Below are positions 8,281-17,365 of a stretch of 64,000 bases of DNA, piece after piece. The notes under the pieces are model-generated. The model saw nothing but the letters and a program-made list of their open reading frames with translations, had not been told where the DNA came from and ran no database searches. The DNA is from Paractinoplanes pyxinae (GTDB lineage Bacteria > Actinomycetota > Actinomycetes > Mycobacteriales > Micromonosporaceae): contig NZ_JAPNTZ010000022.1 of NCBI RefSeq assembly GCF_026626335.1, positions 1 to 64,000 of the forward strand. Direction: 5' to 3'. Position 1 is the first letter of the stretch. Each line of letters opens with the position of its first letter. The position numbers and the translations under genes are program-made.

Positions 8281-8724
8281 TTGTTCGAGCTCGTGCTGAG
8301 GGTCGGCTTCTCGCTCTTCGTCATCCTCGGCATGATGTGGGGCCTGGCGAGGCTCGTACGCCGTCCGCTGCTCGGCCGCGGGCACGGTGACCTGGTCGTG
8401 CTCAACCGCCAGCAGCTGTCCCGGGGCGCCGCGCTGGCCGTGGTCAAGGTGGCCGACCGGGCGATGATCCTGGGCGTCACCGACCAGCAGGTGAGCCTGC
8501 TCGGCGAGGCCGAGATCGAGGCCTTCGAGCACCACCCGGCCGAGCACCGCGACCACCTGGCGGTGGACGCCGAGCTGGCCGCAGAGCTTGCCAACGGTCC
8601 CGGCGACTTGCCCGGGCGGCACCCGGCGGCGCCCAAGCACGGCCGGTTGGACGGGTCGCTGCTGTCGCCGCGCACCTGGCGCTCGGCCCTGGAATTCCTG
8701 CGTGATCGGACGAGTCACCGATGA
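8281..8724 (+). CDS. fliO: Flagellar biosynthesis protein FliO
   Basis: FliO is a small membrane protein that helps assemble the FliP export gate. The 147-residue product has one membrane helix at residues 3-20 (ELVLRVGFSLFVILGMMWGL), then a basic patch and a strand-rich FliO domain (LVVLNRQQLSRGAALAVVKVADRAMILGVTDQQVSLL). The TTG start at 8281 is chosen because a GGGAG site lies 10 bases upstream and it begins 5 bases after the fliN stop; the open frame runs back to 7951 inside fliN. It overlaps fliP by four bases. Confidence 0.8.
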   Translation: MFELVLRVGFSLFVILGMMWGLARLVRRPLLGRGHGDLVVLNRQQLSRGAALAVVKVADRAMILGVTDQQVSLLGEAEIEAFEHHPAEHRDHLAVDAELAAELANGPGDLPGRHPAAPKHGRLDGSLLSPRTWRSALEFLRDRTSHR

Positions 8725-9563
8725 TCAAGCGCGCGTTGGTGTTGTTGTTCGCGAGCTTCGGCCTCGCGCTCGTGCTGCTGCCCGGGGCGGCCGCGGCCGA
8801 GCCCCAGCGCGCGCCGGCCCCGGTGACGTACACGGTCACGACCCCGGAGCGGGCGCCGGCGCCGCCCACCCCGCCCGGGCGTCCCAGCCGGCCCAACATC
8901 AACGTCAACATCAACGGCACCAACCCGGACGGCAGCCGCCCGGCCACGTCGCTGATCGTGATGCTCGGCCTGACCGTCCTCTCGGTGGCGCCGGCGGTGC
9001 TGTTGCTCTGCACGTGCTTCACCAAGATCTTCATGGTCCTGGGCATCACCCGCAACGCGCTCGGCCTGACCACCATGCCGCCCAACCAGGTGCTGGCCGG
9101 CCTGGCCCTGTTCATCAGCCTGTTCATCATGGGACCGACCGTCTCGGCCATGAACGAGCAGGGCGTGCAGCCCTATCTGAAGGGCGACAAGACCCAGTCG
9201 CAGGCGTTCAACGACGGTGTCAAGCCGCTGCGGGACTTCATGTGGAAGACCACCCGCGACGACGAGGTGGCGCTCATGCTCCGCCTGGCCGGCGACGACA
9301 AGCCCAAGAACCGCAACGACGTCGAGCTGACCACCCTGGTGCCGGCCTTCGTGCTCTCCGAGCTGCGGCAGGCGATGATCATCGGGTTCGTCATCTTCAT
9401 CCCGTTCCTGCTGATCGACATGGTGGTCTCGGCGTCGCTGATGTCCCTGGGCATGATGATGCTGCCACCGGTGACTGTTGCTTTACCCTTCAAGCTTTTG
9501 TTGTTCGTGCTGGTCAACGGGTGGGGGTTGATCCTTCAGGCGCTGGTGGCGTCGTATAGATGA
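8721..9563 (+). CDS. fliP: Flagellar export gate protein FliP
   Basis: FliP forms the pentameric core of the flagellar type III export gate. The 280-residue protein has an N-terminal signal-like helix (residues 5-25, AAA cleavage region), a Pro-rich linker, then the family's conserved segments: LIVMLGLTVLSVAPAVLL, FTKIFMVLGITRNALGL, PTVSAMNE, and the C-terminal pair ending MLPPVTVALPFKLLLFVLV. It is in the inner membrane with four helices. It is followed immediately by fliR; the usual fliQ between them is missing. Confidence 0.95.
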   Translation: MIKRALVLLFASFGLALVLLPGAAAAEPQRAPAPVTYTVTTPERAPAPPTPPGRPSRPNINVNINGTNPDGSRPATSLIVMLGLTVLSVAPAVLLLCTCFTKIFMVLGITRNALGLTTMPPNQVLAGLALFISLFIMGPTVSAMNEQGVQPYLKGDKTQSQAFNDGVKPLRDFMWKTTRDDEVALMLRLAGDDKPKNRNDVELTTLVPAFVLSELRQAMIIGFVIFIPFLLIDMVVSASLMSLGMMMLPPVTVALPFKLLLFVLVNGWGLILQALVASYR

Positions 9564-10324
9564 ACCTGAACGTCCCGATCGCCGAGATGCTCGCGCTGCT
9601 GCTCGGCGCGGCTCGCACCGGGGCGTGGATGATGCTGTGCCCGCCGTTCAACTCGCGGCTCATCCCCGGACCGGTCAAGGCGCTGCTGTCGATCGGCCTG
9701 ACGCTGCCGGTCGCCCCGCAACTGCGCGGCGCGCTGCCGTCGCTGCAGACCTCGGACATCATCTTCAGCGTCGCCCTGCAGATCTTCGTGGGGGCCGGCC
9801 TGGGCTTCATCACGGCCATCCTGTTCGCGGCCCTGCAGGCGGCCGGTGACCTCATCGACCTCTTCGGCGGTTTCACGCTGGCCATGGGGTACGACCCCCT
9901 GTCGCAGAACCAGAGCTCGATCTTCGGCCGGTTCTACAACCTCGTGGCGGTCACCCTGCTCTTCGCCACCGACGGGCATCAGATGGTGCTGCGAGGCTTC
10001 CTCCAGTCGTTCAAGACGGTGCCGCTGAACTGGACGTTCTCGCCCAGCACGTTCACCGAGCTGCTGATCAAGGGGCTCGGCGAGATGTTCGTGGCCGCCC
10101 TGCAGATCGCCGGCCCGCTGATCGCCGTCCTGTTCCTCACCGACGTGGCCTTCGGCCTGCTCAACCGGGTCGCCCCCGCGCTCAACGCGTTCCAGCTGGG
10201 CTTCCCGGCCAAGATCTTCATGGTCCTGCTCATCTCCGGCATCGCGATCACGGCCCTGCCCGGCATCCTCGACGGCGTCGTGGAGCGCGCGGTCAACGCG
10301 GTGATCCAGCTCAGCGGGGGATGA
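9560..10324 (+). CDS. fliR: Flagellar export gate protein FliR
   Basis: FliR completes the export gate with FliP and FliQ. The 254-residue protein has the family's six hydrophobic segments and the hallmark PPFNSRLIPGPVKALLSIGLT and GFTLAMGYDPLSQNQSSIFGRFYN regions. Its ATG overlaps the fliP stop by four bases, which leaves no room for fliQ. Its length is normal, with no FliQ-like extension at either end. flhB starts 6 bases downstream. Confidence 0.95.
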   Translation: MNLNVPIAEMLALLLGAARTGAWMMLCPPFNSRLIPGPVKALLSIGLTLPVAPQLRGALPSLQTSDIIFSVALQIFVGAGLGFITAILFAALQAAGDLIDLFGGFTLAMGYDPLSQNQSSIFGRFYNLVAVTLLFATDGHQMVLRGFLQSFKTVPLNWTFSPSTFTELLIKGLGEMFVAALQIAGPLIAVLFLTDVAFGLLNRVAPALNAFQLGFPAKIFMVLLISGIAITALPGILDGVVERAVNAVIQLSGG

Positions 10325-10330
10325 GGCCAC

Positions 10331-11416
10331 ATGTCGGACAAGACCGAACAACCGACACCCCAGAAACTCAAGAAGGCCAAGCGCGAAGGGCAGATCGGCC
10401 GCAGTCAGGACATCGGCGCCTGGTTCGGCATGCTGGCCGCGAGTGTCATGCTGCCGCGCACCCTCTCCTCGGCCATGGAGCACGCCGAGAAGCTGCTGGC
10501 CCAGCTGCCCGACGTGATCGCCGACCCGCAGCCGGCCCAGGCCATGGCGCTGCTGAAGCAGGCCATGATGGGCACGATGTGGGCCGTCCTGCCGCTCTCG
10601 CTGACGATGATGGTGGTCGGCATCGCCGCGGCCGGGGCGCAGGGCGGCATCCGGGTCGCCACCAAGCTGTTCATCCCGAAGTTCAACCGGCTCAACCCCT
10701 GGCCCGGCCTCAAGCGGATGCTCGGCCCCCAGGCCCTCTGGGAGGGAACGAAGGCGCTGGTCAAGACGGGCGTGCTGGCGGGCGTGCTCTACTCGACGAC
10801 CAAGGACGTGTTCCCGGCCCTGATGAGCGCCGGGCAGCTGCCCTTGGCCGCGCTGTTCGGCACTGTCGTGGACGCCGCTCTCAACCTGATCCGGGCCGCC
10901 TCGGTGGCCGGCATCGCCATGGCCGCCGCCGACTACTTCGTCGTACGCCGCCGCACCAACAAACAGCTGCGGATGACCAAGGAAGAGGTCAAGCAGGAGT
11001 ACAAGAACTCCGAGGGTGACCCGCTGATCAAGGCCCAGATCCGGGCCCGGCAGATGGCGATGGCCCGCAACCGGCAGATGGCCGACGTGCCGACCGCGGA
11101 TGTCGTGATGGTCAACCCGACCCACGTGGCGGTGGCACTGCGCTACGAGCCGCAGAAGGGCGCGCCGCGGGTGGTGGCCAAGGGGCAGGGTCCGCTGGCC
11201 ACCAAGATCCGTGAGCTGGCGACCGAGCACCGGGTGCCCATGGTCGAGGACAAACCGCTGGCCCGGGCGCTGTACGGCGGCGTCGAGGTGGGCCACGAGA
11301 TCCCGGCCGAGTTCTTCGGCACGGTGGCCAAGGTGCTGGCGTTCGTCATGAGCCTGAAGGCGAAGGGGTCGGCCGCCGGGCTGCACCGCAACCCATCCGC
11401 CTCAGAAGCCGCATAA
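10331..11416 (+). CDS. flhB: Flagellar export protein FlhB, substrate-specificity switch
   Basis: FlhB controls the change from rod/hook to filament export. The 361-residue protein begins with the typical EQPTPQKLKKAKREGQIGRSQD motif, has four membrane segments, and carries the self-cleavage site N262-P263-T264-H265 (VMVNPTHVAVAL) in its cytoplasmic domain. The partner ruler FliK is encoded at 15573. A 167-base gap with a promoter follows before flhA. Confidence 0.96.
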   Translation: MSDKTEQPTPQKLKKAKREGQIGRSQDIGAWFGMLAASVMLPRTLSSAMEHAEKLLAQLPDVIADPQPAQAMALLKQAMMGTMWAVLPLSLTMMVVGIAAAGAQGGIRVATKLFIPKFNRLNPWPGLKRMLGPQALWEGTKALVKTGVLAGVLYSTTKDVFPALMSAGQLPLAALFGTVVDAALNLIRAASVAGIAMAAADYFVVRRRTNKQLRMTKEEVKQEYKNSEGDPLIKAQIRARQMAMARNRQMADVPTADVVMVNPTHVAVALRYEPQKGAPRVVAKGQGPLATKIRELATEHRVPMVEDKPLARALYGGVEVGHEIPAEFFGTVAKVLAFVMSLKAKGSAAGLHRNPSASEAA

Positions 11417-11491
11417 CTGAAAAGTTGGGAGATTTCCTCACATCGGTACCTCGAACGGGGGAAGATCGCCTTGTGGGTCAGCCCGTCCTCG

Positions 11492-11517
11492 CTCAGTGAA
11501 GGCGACGGATCGCCGAA
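11492..11517 (+). promoter_or_regulatory. Candidate FliA-type promoter before flhA
   Basis: CTCA, 16 bases, GCCGAA, 67 bases before the flhA GTG, in the only sizeable gap of the export-gene run. Confidence 0.7.
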
Positions 11518-11583
11518 CAGAGAAACGCCAGGACGGCTACGACCGCGCAGGGATGGCTCCAACGTCCACTCCTGGAAGGTGCC

Positions 11584-13638
11584 GTGAAGAACCGCAACAT
11601 CAGCAAACTTGCCGTACCCGTCGGGGTCATCGGCATCATCCTCATGATGGTCGTGCCGATGCCGACCTTCCTGCTGGACACGCTGATCGCGCTCAACATC
11701 ACCGCGGCCTTGCTGATCCTGCTGACCAGCATGTTCGTCCAGAAACCGCTCGACTTCGCCGTCTTCCCGGCCCTGCTGCTGGTGGCCACCCTGTTCCGGC
11801 TGGCCCTCAACATCAGCGCGACCCGGCTGGTGCTGCGCGACGGCGATGCCGGCAAGGTCATTCACGCGTTCGGCAGCTTCGTCGTCGGTGGCAACCTGGT
11901 CATCGGTCTGGTCATCTTCCTGATCCTGGTCATCGTCCAGATGGTCGTGGTCACCAAGGGCGCCGAGCGGGTGGCCGAGGTCGGCGCCCGGTTCACCCTC
12001 GACGCCATGCCCGGCAAGCAGATGGCCATCGACGCCGACCTCAACGCCGGCCTGATCGACGAGGAACAGGCCAAGAAGCGGCGGGCCGAGGTCGGCGCCG
12101 AGGCCGAGTTCTACGGCGCGATGGACGGTGGCTCGAAGTTCGTCAAGGGCGACGCCATCGCGGCCGTCATCATCACGCTGATCAACCTGGTCGGCGGCTT
12201 CGCCATCGGCGTCGCCCAGCAGGGCATGGCGGCCGGCGACGCGATGAACCACTACAGCCTGCTGAGCATCGGCGACGGCCTGGTCTCGCAGATCCCCGCC
12301 CTGCTGCTGTCGGTGGCCACCGGTCTGATCGTGACCCGCTCGGCCACCTCGGGCGACATGGGATCGACGGTCACCGCCCAGCTCAGCCAGAACAAGCTCG
12401 CGCTGCGCATCGCCGGCGGCGCCGCCCTCGCCCTGTGCGTGATCCCCGGCCTGCCCAAGGTGCCCTTCCTGGTCGTCGGCGTGGCCGTCCTGGTGGCGGC
12501 TCAGCGGATCAAGGACCCGGTGCCCGAGGCCGAAGCCGCCGCCGCGGCCGCCGCGTCCGAAGAGGTCGACATGCCGCCGCCCGACTCGCCCGAGCAGCTG
12601 CTCGGCGAGATGCGGGTCGACCCCCTGGAGCTCGCGCTCTCGCCCGACCTGGTCGACCTGGTCGACGCCAGCAGCGGCGACCTGCTCGACCGGGTACGCG
12701 CGCTGCGCCGCAAGATGGCCATGGAGCTCGGCGTGATCATGCCGCCGGTGCGCACCCGGGACGACCTGGACCTGCCCCTCTCGTCGTACGCGATCCGGAT
12801 CTCCGGGGTCGACGCCGGCACCGGCGAGGCCCCGCCCGGCACGGTGCTGGCCATCGGCGACGGCCTGCAGGGGCTGCCCGGCAAGGCGGGCGTCGAGCCG
12901 GTCTTCGGCCTGCCCGGCAAGTGGGTGCCGGCCGAGCTGCACTATCAGGCCGAACTCTCCGGGGCCACGGTGGTCGACCGGGCCAGCGTGATCATCACGC
13001 ACCTGGCCGAGGTGGTGCGCACCAACGCCAGCCGCCTGCTCGGCCGCGAGGACGTGCGCGCGCTGACCGAGATGGTCAAGCGGACCCACCCCGTCGTCGT
13101 CGAGGAGCTCACCCCCGCGGTGCTCAGCCTCGGCCAGATCCAGAAGGTCCTCCAGGCGCTGCTCGACGAGGGCGTGCCGGTGCGGGACCTGGTGCGCATC
13201 TTCGAAGCGCTCTCTTTGCGAGCCAAGGTCACCATCGACCAGGACAGCCTGGTCGAGGCGGCCCGCGCGGCACTGGGGCCCGCCATCGCGGCCCAGTACA
13301 CGACCGCCGGCCGGCTCACGGTGATCACGCTCGACCCCATGCTCGAGCAGCAACTGCTCGAATCTCTGCGGCCCAGCGAGACGGGTGCCTTCATGGCGAT
13401 CGACGGCATGCGTGCCGAGTCGATCGTCAGCGAGACCGCCCGGCTCACCGAGACCGCGGAACAGCAGGGCCTGGCCCCAGTGCTGGCCTGCTCGCCACAG
13501 CTGCGGCTGCCACTGATGCGACTACTGCGCGCCGGGTCGCGCCGGGTGCAAGTGCTGTCGTACGGCGAAATCTCTGGTTCCACAGCACAGATCGAAACGA
13601 TTGGGGTGGTGAACGGTGCCTACGCGGGTGCTGCTTGA
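11584..13638 (+). CDS. flhA: Flagellar export protein FlhA
   Basis: FlhA is the nonameric export platform. The 684-residue protein has about eight membrane helices in its first 320 residues and the conserved loop with ALNISATRLVL, then FTLDAMPGKQMAIDADLNAG, followed by a large cytoplasmic docking domain. The GTG start follows a GGAAGG-type site (TGGAAGGTGCC). Its end overlaps the flhF-like gene by 23 bases. Length and motifs are normal. Confidence 0.96.
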   Translation: MKNRNISKLAVPVGVIGIILMMVVPMPTFLLDTLIALNITAALLILLTSMFVQKPLDFAVFPALLLVATLFRLALNISATRLVLRDGDAGKVIHAFGSFVVGGNLVIGLVIFLILVIVQMVVVTKGAERVAEVGARFTLDAMPGKQMAIDADLNAGLIDEEQAKKRRAEVGAEAEFYGAMDGGSKFVKGDAIAAVIITLINLVGGFAIGVAQQGMAAGDAMNHYSLLSIGDGLVSQIPALLLSVATGLIVTRSATSGDMGSTVTAQLSQNKLALRIAGGAALALCVIPGLPKVPFLVVGVAVLVAAQRIKDPVPEAEAAAAAAASEEVDMPPPDSPEQLLGEMRVDPLELALSPDLVDLVDASSGDLLDRVRALRRKMAMELGVIMPPVRTRDDLDLPLSSYAIRISGVDAGTGEAPPGTVLAIGDGLQGLPGKAGVEPVFGLPGKWVPAELHYQAELSGATVVDRASVIITHLAEVVRTNASRLLGREDVRALTEMVKRTHPVVVEELTPAVLSLGQIQKVLQALLDEGVPVRDLVRIFEALSLRAKVTIDQDSLVEAARAALGPAIAAQYTTAGRLTVITLDPMLEQQLLESLRPSETGAFMAIDGMRAESIVSETARLTETAEQQGLAPVLACSPQLRLPLMRLLRAGSRRVQVLSYGEISGSTAQIETIGVVNGAYAGAA

Positions 13639-15268
13639 GGGGCCGGCCATCGAGCCGTTGCTGGCTCAGGTACGCGATGAGTACGGCTCCCGTGTCCGGA
13701 TCATCTCTGCCGACAAGGTCCGCAGTGGCGGGGTCGGTGGCTTCTTCGCGAAACAGCATTACGAGCTGTCCGTGGAGGTTCCGGACCCGAACGAGGACAG
13801 GAGTGACATGGCACAGCGCACGAAGACGGCCGACAACGGTCAGCACAGCCTGGAACGGCTCCTGGAGCGGGCCGAGTCGCAGGACCGGATGGAGGAGCCG
13901 AGCCGGGGGACCGCGCGTCCCTTCGGCACGTCCTCGCCGCGGTCGGTGACGCCGGCGACGTTCGGCATCTCACGGCCGGCCGAGACGCCGGCCCGTCCGG
14001 CGGCCGAGAACAACTTCGGGGCCGACGAGGGCCGCAGCGCGGCGCTGGGCGACACCGGGGCCGCCTTCGCCGAGCTGATGGCCGGTCTGGACGCGGGCAA
14101 CACGGCCGACCGCTTCGCGTCGCGGCCCAAGCCGGCGCCGCGGGAGGACACCCCGACCGTACGGCCGTTCCGCCCGGCCGCCGCCAGCGAGTCGCCGGTC
14201 AACGCCACTCCGCGGATGCCGGCCGCGCCACCGCCGTCGGTGGCCCCACAGTCGCCGCCGCCGTTCGTCGCGGCCGCACCGGTCATCACGCCGCCGCCGA
14301 CGATCGTCCCGCCGACTCCCGCGCCGGAGCCGATGGCCGCGCCGGCGATGATCGCGCCGACGTCACCCGCGCCGACCTCGCCCGCGCCCAGCCTGGCCGA
14401 GCGGATCGGCGGGCTGGCGGCCAGCGAGGTCGAGGTGGACCCGGTGCCGCCGGCCCCTGAGCCCGAGCCGGTCGCCGAGACGTACGGGTTCCGGCAGGCC
14501 GCGCCCGTTTCGGCGGTCCCGGCTCCCACGCCGGCTCCGGCCGTGCAGCCCGAGCCGGCCGTGGCCGACAACGAGCCGGTCGTCCGCAATCTCATGTCGG
14601 TCGGCATGCCCGAGTCGATGGCCCGGCAGATCACCGGCAGCGACACGTACGCCGGTGTGCTGAGCGTGCTGGCCGCCCGGCCCGCCGCGGCGGGCATCCC
14701 GGACGGCCCGGGCGAGATCCTGGTGCTGGCGGGCGACATCAACCTGGGTGTCACCATCGGCCGCCAGCTGCTCGACGAGATCGGGGTGCCGGAGAATCAC
14801 CTGCTGCTGGCCGCCCAGTCGACGGCCGGAACCGGGCTGCACTCGTCCCGGCTGATCAGCACCCCGGACGCCGCCGAGCAGCGGGCCGAGAAGCTGCACA
14901 GCGCCGAGGAGCCGTGGGTCGTGGTGCTGGAGGCCCCGGTCGGCGGCACCGACCCGATCTGGATCAACGAGATGTGCGATGCGATCGGCGCCACCGCGGT
15001 CTGGGCCGTCGTCGACGCCACCCGCAAGACCGCCGACACGGCCCGCCACCTGCGGTCGCTCGGTGAGGTCGAGTCGCTGGTGGTGCACGGCGTCGAGCTC
15101 ACCGCCGACCCGGGCTCGGTCCTCGGTCTCGACCTGCCGATCCACTCGCTGGACGGCAAGCCGGCCACCCCGCACGCCTGGGCCGCCATGCTCTGCGCGC
15201 GGATCGCCTCCGACGTCATGCCGGTGGCCGCGGCTCCGCGGCGGGTCACCCGCTCGGTCCGGCCGTGA
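13616..15268 (+). CDS. FlhF-like protein lacking GTPase motifs
   Basis: The gene sits where flhF normally follows flhA. Residues 1-55 match the FlhF N-terminal B domain: a helix plus VRDEYGSRVRIISADKVRSGGVGGFFAKQHYEL. A very long Pro/Ala-rich disordered linker (about 60-320) follows. The C-terminal 190 residues have the size of the FlhF NG domain, but where the P-loop is expected there is ILVLAGDINLGVTIGRQLL, without GxxGxGKT, and no DTAG or TKxD motif is visible. It therefore probably cannot bind or hydrolyse GTP in the usual way. The GTG start overlaps flhA. FlhF homology is inferred from the N-terminus and position. Confidence 0.65.
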   Translation: MPTRVLLEGPAIEPLLAQVRDEYGSRVRIISADKVRSGGVGGFFAKQHYELSVEVPDPNEDRSDMAQRTKTADNGQHSLERLLERAESQDRMEEPSRGTARPFGTSSPRSVTPATFGISRPAETPARPAAENNFGADEGRSAALGDTGAAFAELMAGLDAGNTADRFASRPKPAPREDTPTVRPFRPAAASESPVNATPRMPAAPPPSVAPQSPPPFVAAAPVITPPPTIVPPTPAPEPMAAPAMIAPTSPAPTSPAPSLAERIGGLAASEVEVDPVPPAPEPEPVAETYGFRQAAPVSAVPAPTPAPAVQPEPAVADNEPVVRNLMSVGMPESMARQITGSDTYAGVLSVLAARPAAAGIPDGPGEILVLAGDINLGVTIGRQLLDEIGVPENHLLLAAQSTAGTGLHSSRLISTPDAAEQRAEKLHSAEEPWVVVLEAPVGGTDPIWINEMCDAIGATAVWAVVDATRKTADTARHLRSLGEVESLVVHGVELTADPGSVLGLDLPIHSLDGKPATPHAWAAMLCARIASDVMPVAAAPRRVTRSVRP

Positions 15269-15507
15269 TCCGTCCGTCGGTCCTGCTGTTCGCGCTCCTG
15301 ATGAGCGCGCCGGCGCTGTATCGCTACGTTCTCGACGAGGTCGACATCACCGAGGTGCTGATCCGGTTCGTGATCGCGGTGCCGATCGCCGCTCTGCTGC
15401 TGGCAGGGCTGCGGTTCGTCACGGCGGGTTACGGCCGGCCGGAGGGGAAGCCGGAAGGCACACCAGTGACACCGAGTCCGATGGACGAGCCGGGCAAGCC
15501 GGCCTGA
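15265..15507 (+). CDS. Small two-helix membrane protein, unknown function
   Basis: An 80-residue protein whose GTG overlaps the flhF-like stop by four bases (GTGA), so it is the last gene of this operon. It has two hydrophobic segments (residues 5-20, and 32-52 VLIRFVIAVPIAALLLAGLRF) and a Pro/Gly-rich C-terminal tail. The size is close to FliQ, but FliQ's conserved segments (QAxTQIQE, FVPK) are absent. I do not recognise a family. Confidence 0.65.
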   Translation: MIRPSVLLFALLMSAPALYRYVLDEVDITEVLIRFVIAVPIAALLLAGLRFVTAGYGRPEGKPEGTPVTPSPMDEPGKPA

Positions 15508-15520
15508 CGGACACGTACGA

Positions 15521-15552
15521 AGAGGGGTGATCGCGTGAGCGATCACCCCTCT
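15521..15552. terminator. Bidirectional terminator between flhF-like operon and fliK
   Basis: A perfect 14-bp stem (AGAGGGGTGATCGC and its complement) with a GTGA loop in the gap between convergent transcripts. Confidence 0.8.
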
Positions 15553-15572
15553 CGGCGTTGTGGCGGAGCGTG

Positions 15573-17327
15573 CTAGGCGGTGGTGTCCAGGCGGCCCGAA
15601 CCCGGCGCGGCCGGTCGGATGGTCGGGACGGTGAGCTCGGCCGGCGCGGCCGGTCCGGCGTCGCGGCGTCCGCCGCCGGGGAAACCGGCCGCCGAGAACT
15701 GCTGGCGGGCCTGCTCCTGCTGCGCGTTGCCCTGGCGCAGGTCGAGCGAGGTGTTGCCGAAGCCGGCCTCGTCGAGCTGGCGCCGCAGATCGTCGAGCGC
15801 GTTGCGCAGCGCGTCGTGGCCGGCGTCGGTGCTGCCGGTCAGCTGCACGTTGATGTCGCCGTTGCGGATCTCGGCCACCACCTGCACCGGACCCAGGTCG
15901 ACCGGGTGCAGGTGCACGGTCAGGCGGTGGATGCCGTCAGCGTCCAGCTTCAGCGGCACGATCCGCATCGCCAGCTGGGCGGCGGGCGGCGAGAACGGCT
16001 GCGCAGCCGGCGCCGGAGCCTGGGCGCCCGCCGCGGGTGCGGCCGGAGCGGCCGCCTGCGGTCCGGTCACACCGGCCAGGCCGGCCTGGCCGAGCGCGCT
16101 GGTGGCCGCGCCGTCGGGCGCCACGCCGGGCGCGGCAACCGGGTTGACCGGGTTCGCCGTGACCGGGCCGGCCGTGGCGTCGGGCGCAGCCTGGTCGGGC
16201 GCCGGTGCGGGCTGGGGCGTCGCCGCGTCGGGCGGTGCGGGCGTTCCCGCGTCGGCCGGGGCGGGAGCGGTGGGTGCGGTGGCGGTCGTGGCATCGGTGG
16301 GCGGCGCGAGGCCGGCCGGCCGGGGTCCGGCCACCACGGGATCGCCGGGAGTGGCCGGTGCGATGAGAGCGGAGGCAGCGTCGGCCGCCGCGGCCGGCCC
16401 GGCCGGAGTCGCGGTGCCGGTCGGGTCGGTGCCGACCGCCTCTCGGGGCGCGGCGGCCGCGTTGCTCTGCGCCAGCTGGGCGGCCAGAGCCGGTGGCAGG
16501 GGCGTGCCGCCCGTCGGCGTCGCGCCGGTGGCGTTCGGGGCGCCGTCGGGCGGAGCGTCGGCGGCGGTGGGCGTGCTGGTTCCCGGTACGCCGGGTGCGG
16601 GTGGGCCGCCGGCCAGGGAAACCCCGCCGACGGGCTGATTGCCGGGCTTGGCCGCCGTCGGCGCGGCGGCATCGGCCGGTGCCGGCTGCGGGGTCGTGGC
16701 CGGCTGGACTGCCCCGGCCAGGGCCGCGGTGGTCACCGGGGTGCCGGTGGCCTGGGCTTCCACCGTCTTCGCGCCCTCGTCGGCCGGGCCGGCTTCGCCT
16801 TCGCCCTCGGTCGGCGCCGGGCGGGTGTGGTCGTCGTTTCCCGTGCGCTCGGTGCCGGCGCGATCGGCCCGGTCGGCTCGGTCGGCCCGATCGGCGCGGC
16901 GGTGGCCGGCCCGGTCCGTGCGCGACCGGTCGTTGTCGGCGCGACCGGTGGTCTCGCGGTCGCCGGTACGGTCGTCGGCCCGGTCGGCGTCGGCCCGGCG
17001 CTGGTCGGCCCGGTCGGCGGCGTTGGCGGCCCGGTCGGCGGCGGCCCGGTTCGCCGCGTCCCGCTGAAGAGCGCTGCGTCCGGCCGTGTCGGCCCGGCGG
17101 TCGGCCGCCCGGTCGGCCGTCCGCTGCTCGGCCGCCTGGTCGTTGGCCCGGTCGGCGGAGCGCTGGCCGGCCGCACGGTCCGCCGTACGCCGGTCGTCGT
17201 TGCGGGCCTGCTCGGCCGAGAGCGCGGAGCCGAACTCCTCCGCGCCCTCGCCCTTCTTGGCGGGGCGCCGGCCGACATCGGACACCGACGCGCGATCGGC
17301 CCCGCTCACGGAATTCGGCATTCTCAT
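15573..17327 (-). CDS. fliK: Flagellar hook-length control protein FliK
   Basis: FliK measures hook length and triggers the FlhB switch. The C-terminal 130 residues of this 584-residue protein match the FliK C domain (LKLDADGIHRLTVHLHPVDLGPVQVVAEIRNGD ... LRRQLDEAGF). The rest is low complexity: residues about 35-160 are almost only Ala, Asp and Arg in ADR-type repeats, and 160-420 are Pro/Ala/Thr rich. A long extended N-terminus is expected of a molecular ruler. The ATG has AGGAG 6 bases upstream. It lies 38 bases after the peptidoglycan hydrolase gene, in the same operon. Confidence 0.85.
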   Translation of the reverse strand: MRMPNSVSGADRASVSDVGRRPAKKGEGAEEFGSALSAEQARNDDRRTADRAAGQRSADRANDQAAEQRTADRAADRRADTAGRSALQRDAANRAAADRAANAADRADQRRADADRADDRTGDRETTGRADNDRSRTDRAGHRRADRADRADRADRAGTERTGNDDHTRPAPTEGEGEAGPADEGAKTVEAQATGTPVTTAALAGAVQPATTPQPAPADAAAPTAAKPGNQPVGGVSLAGGPPAPGVPGTSTPTAADAPPDGAPNATGATPTGGTPLPPALAAQLAQSNAAAAPREAVGTDPTGTATPAGPAAAADAASALIAPATPGDPVVAGPRPAGLAPPTDATTATAPTAPAPADAGTPAPPDAATPQPAPAPDQAAPDATAGPVTANPVNPVAAPGVAPDGAATSALGQAGLAGVTGPQAAAPAAPAAGAQAPAPAAQPFSPPAAQLAMRIVPLKLDADGIHRLTVHLHPVDLGPVQVVAEIRNGDINVQLTGSTDAGHDALRNALDDLRRQLDEAGFGNTSLDLRQGNAQQEQARQQFSAAGFPGGGRRDAGPAAPAELTVPTIRPAAPGSGRLDTTA

Positions 17328-17365
17328 GCGGATCTCCTGCTCAGCTCTTCCTCAACGGTGCCCGG

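Noticed and set aside
15265-15507. The 80-residue membrane protein as the missing FliQ
   Set aside because: Size and two helices fit, but none of the conserved FliQ residues are present and the C-terminal half is a Pro/Gly-rich tail.
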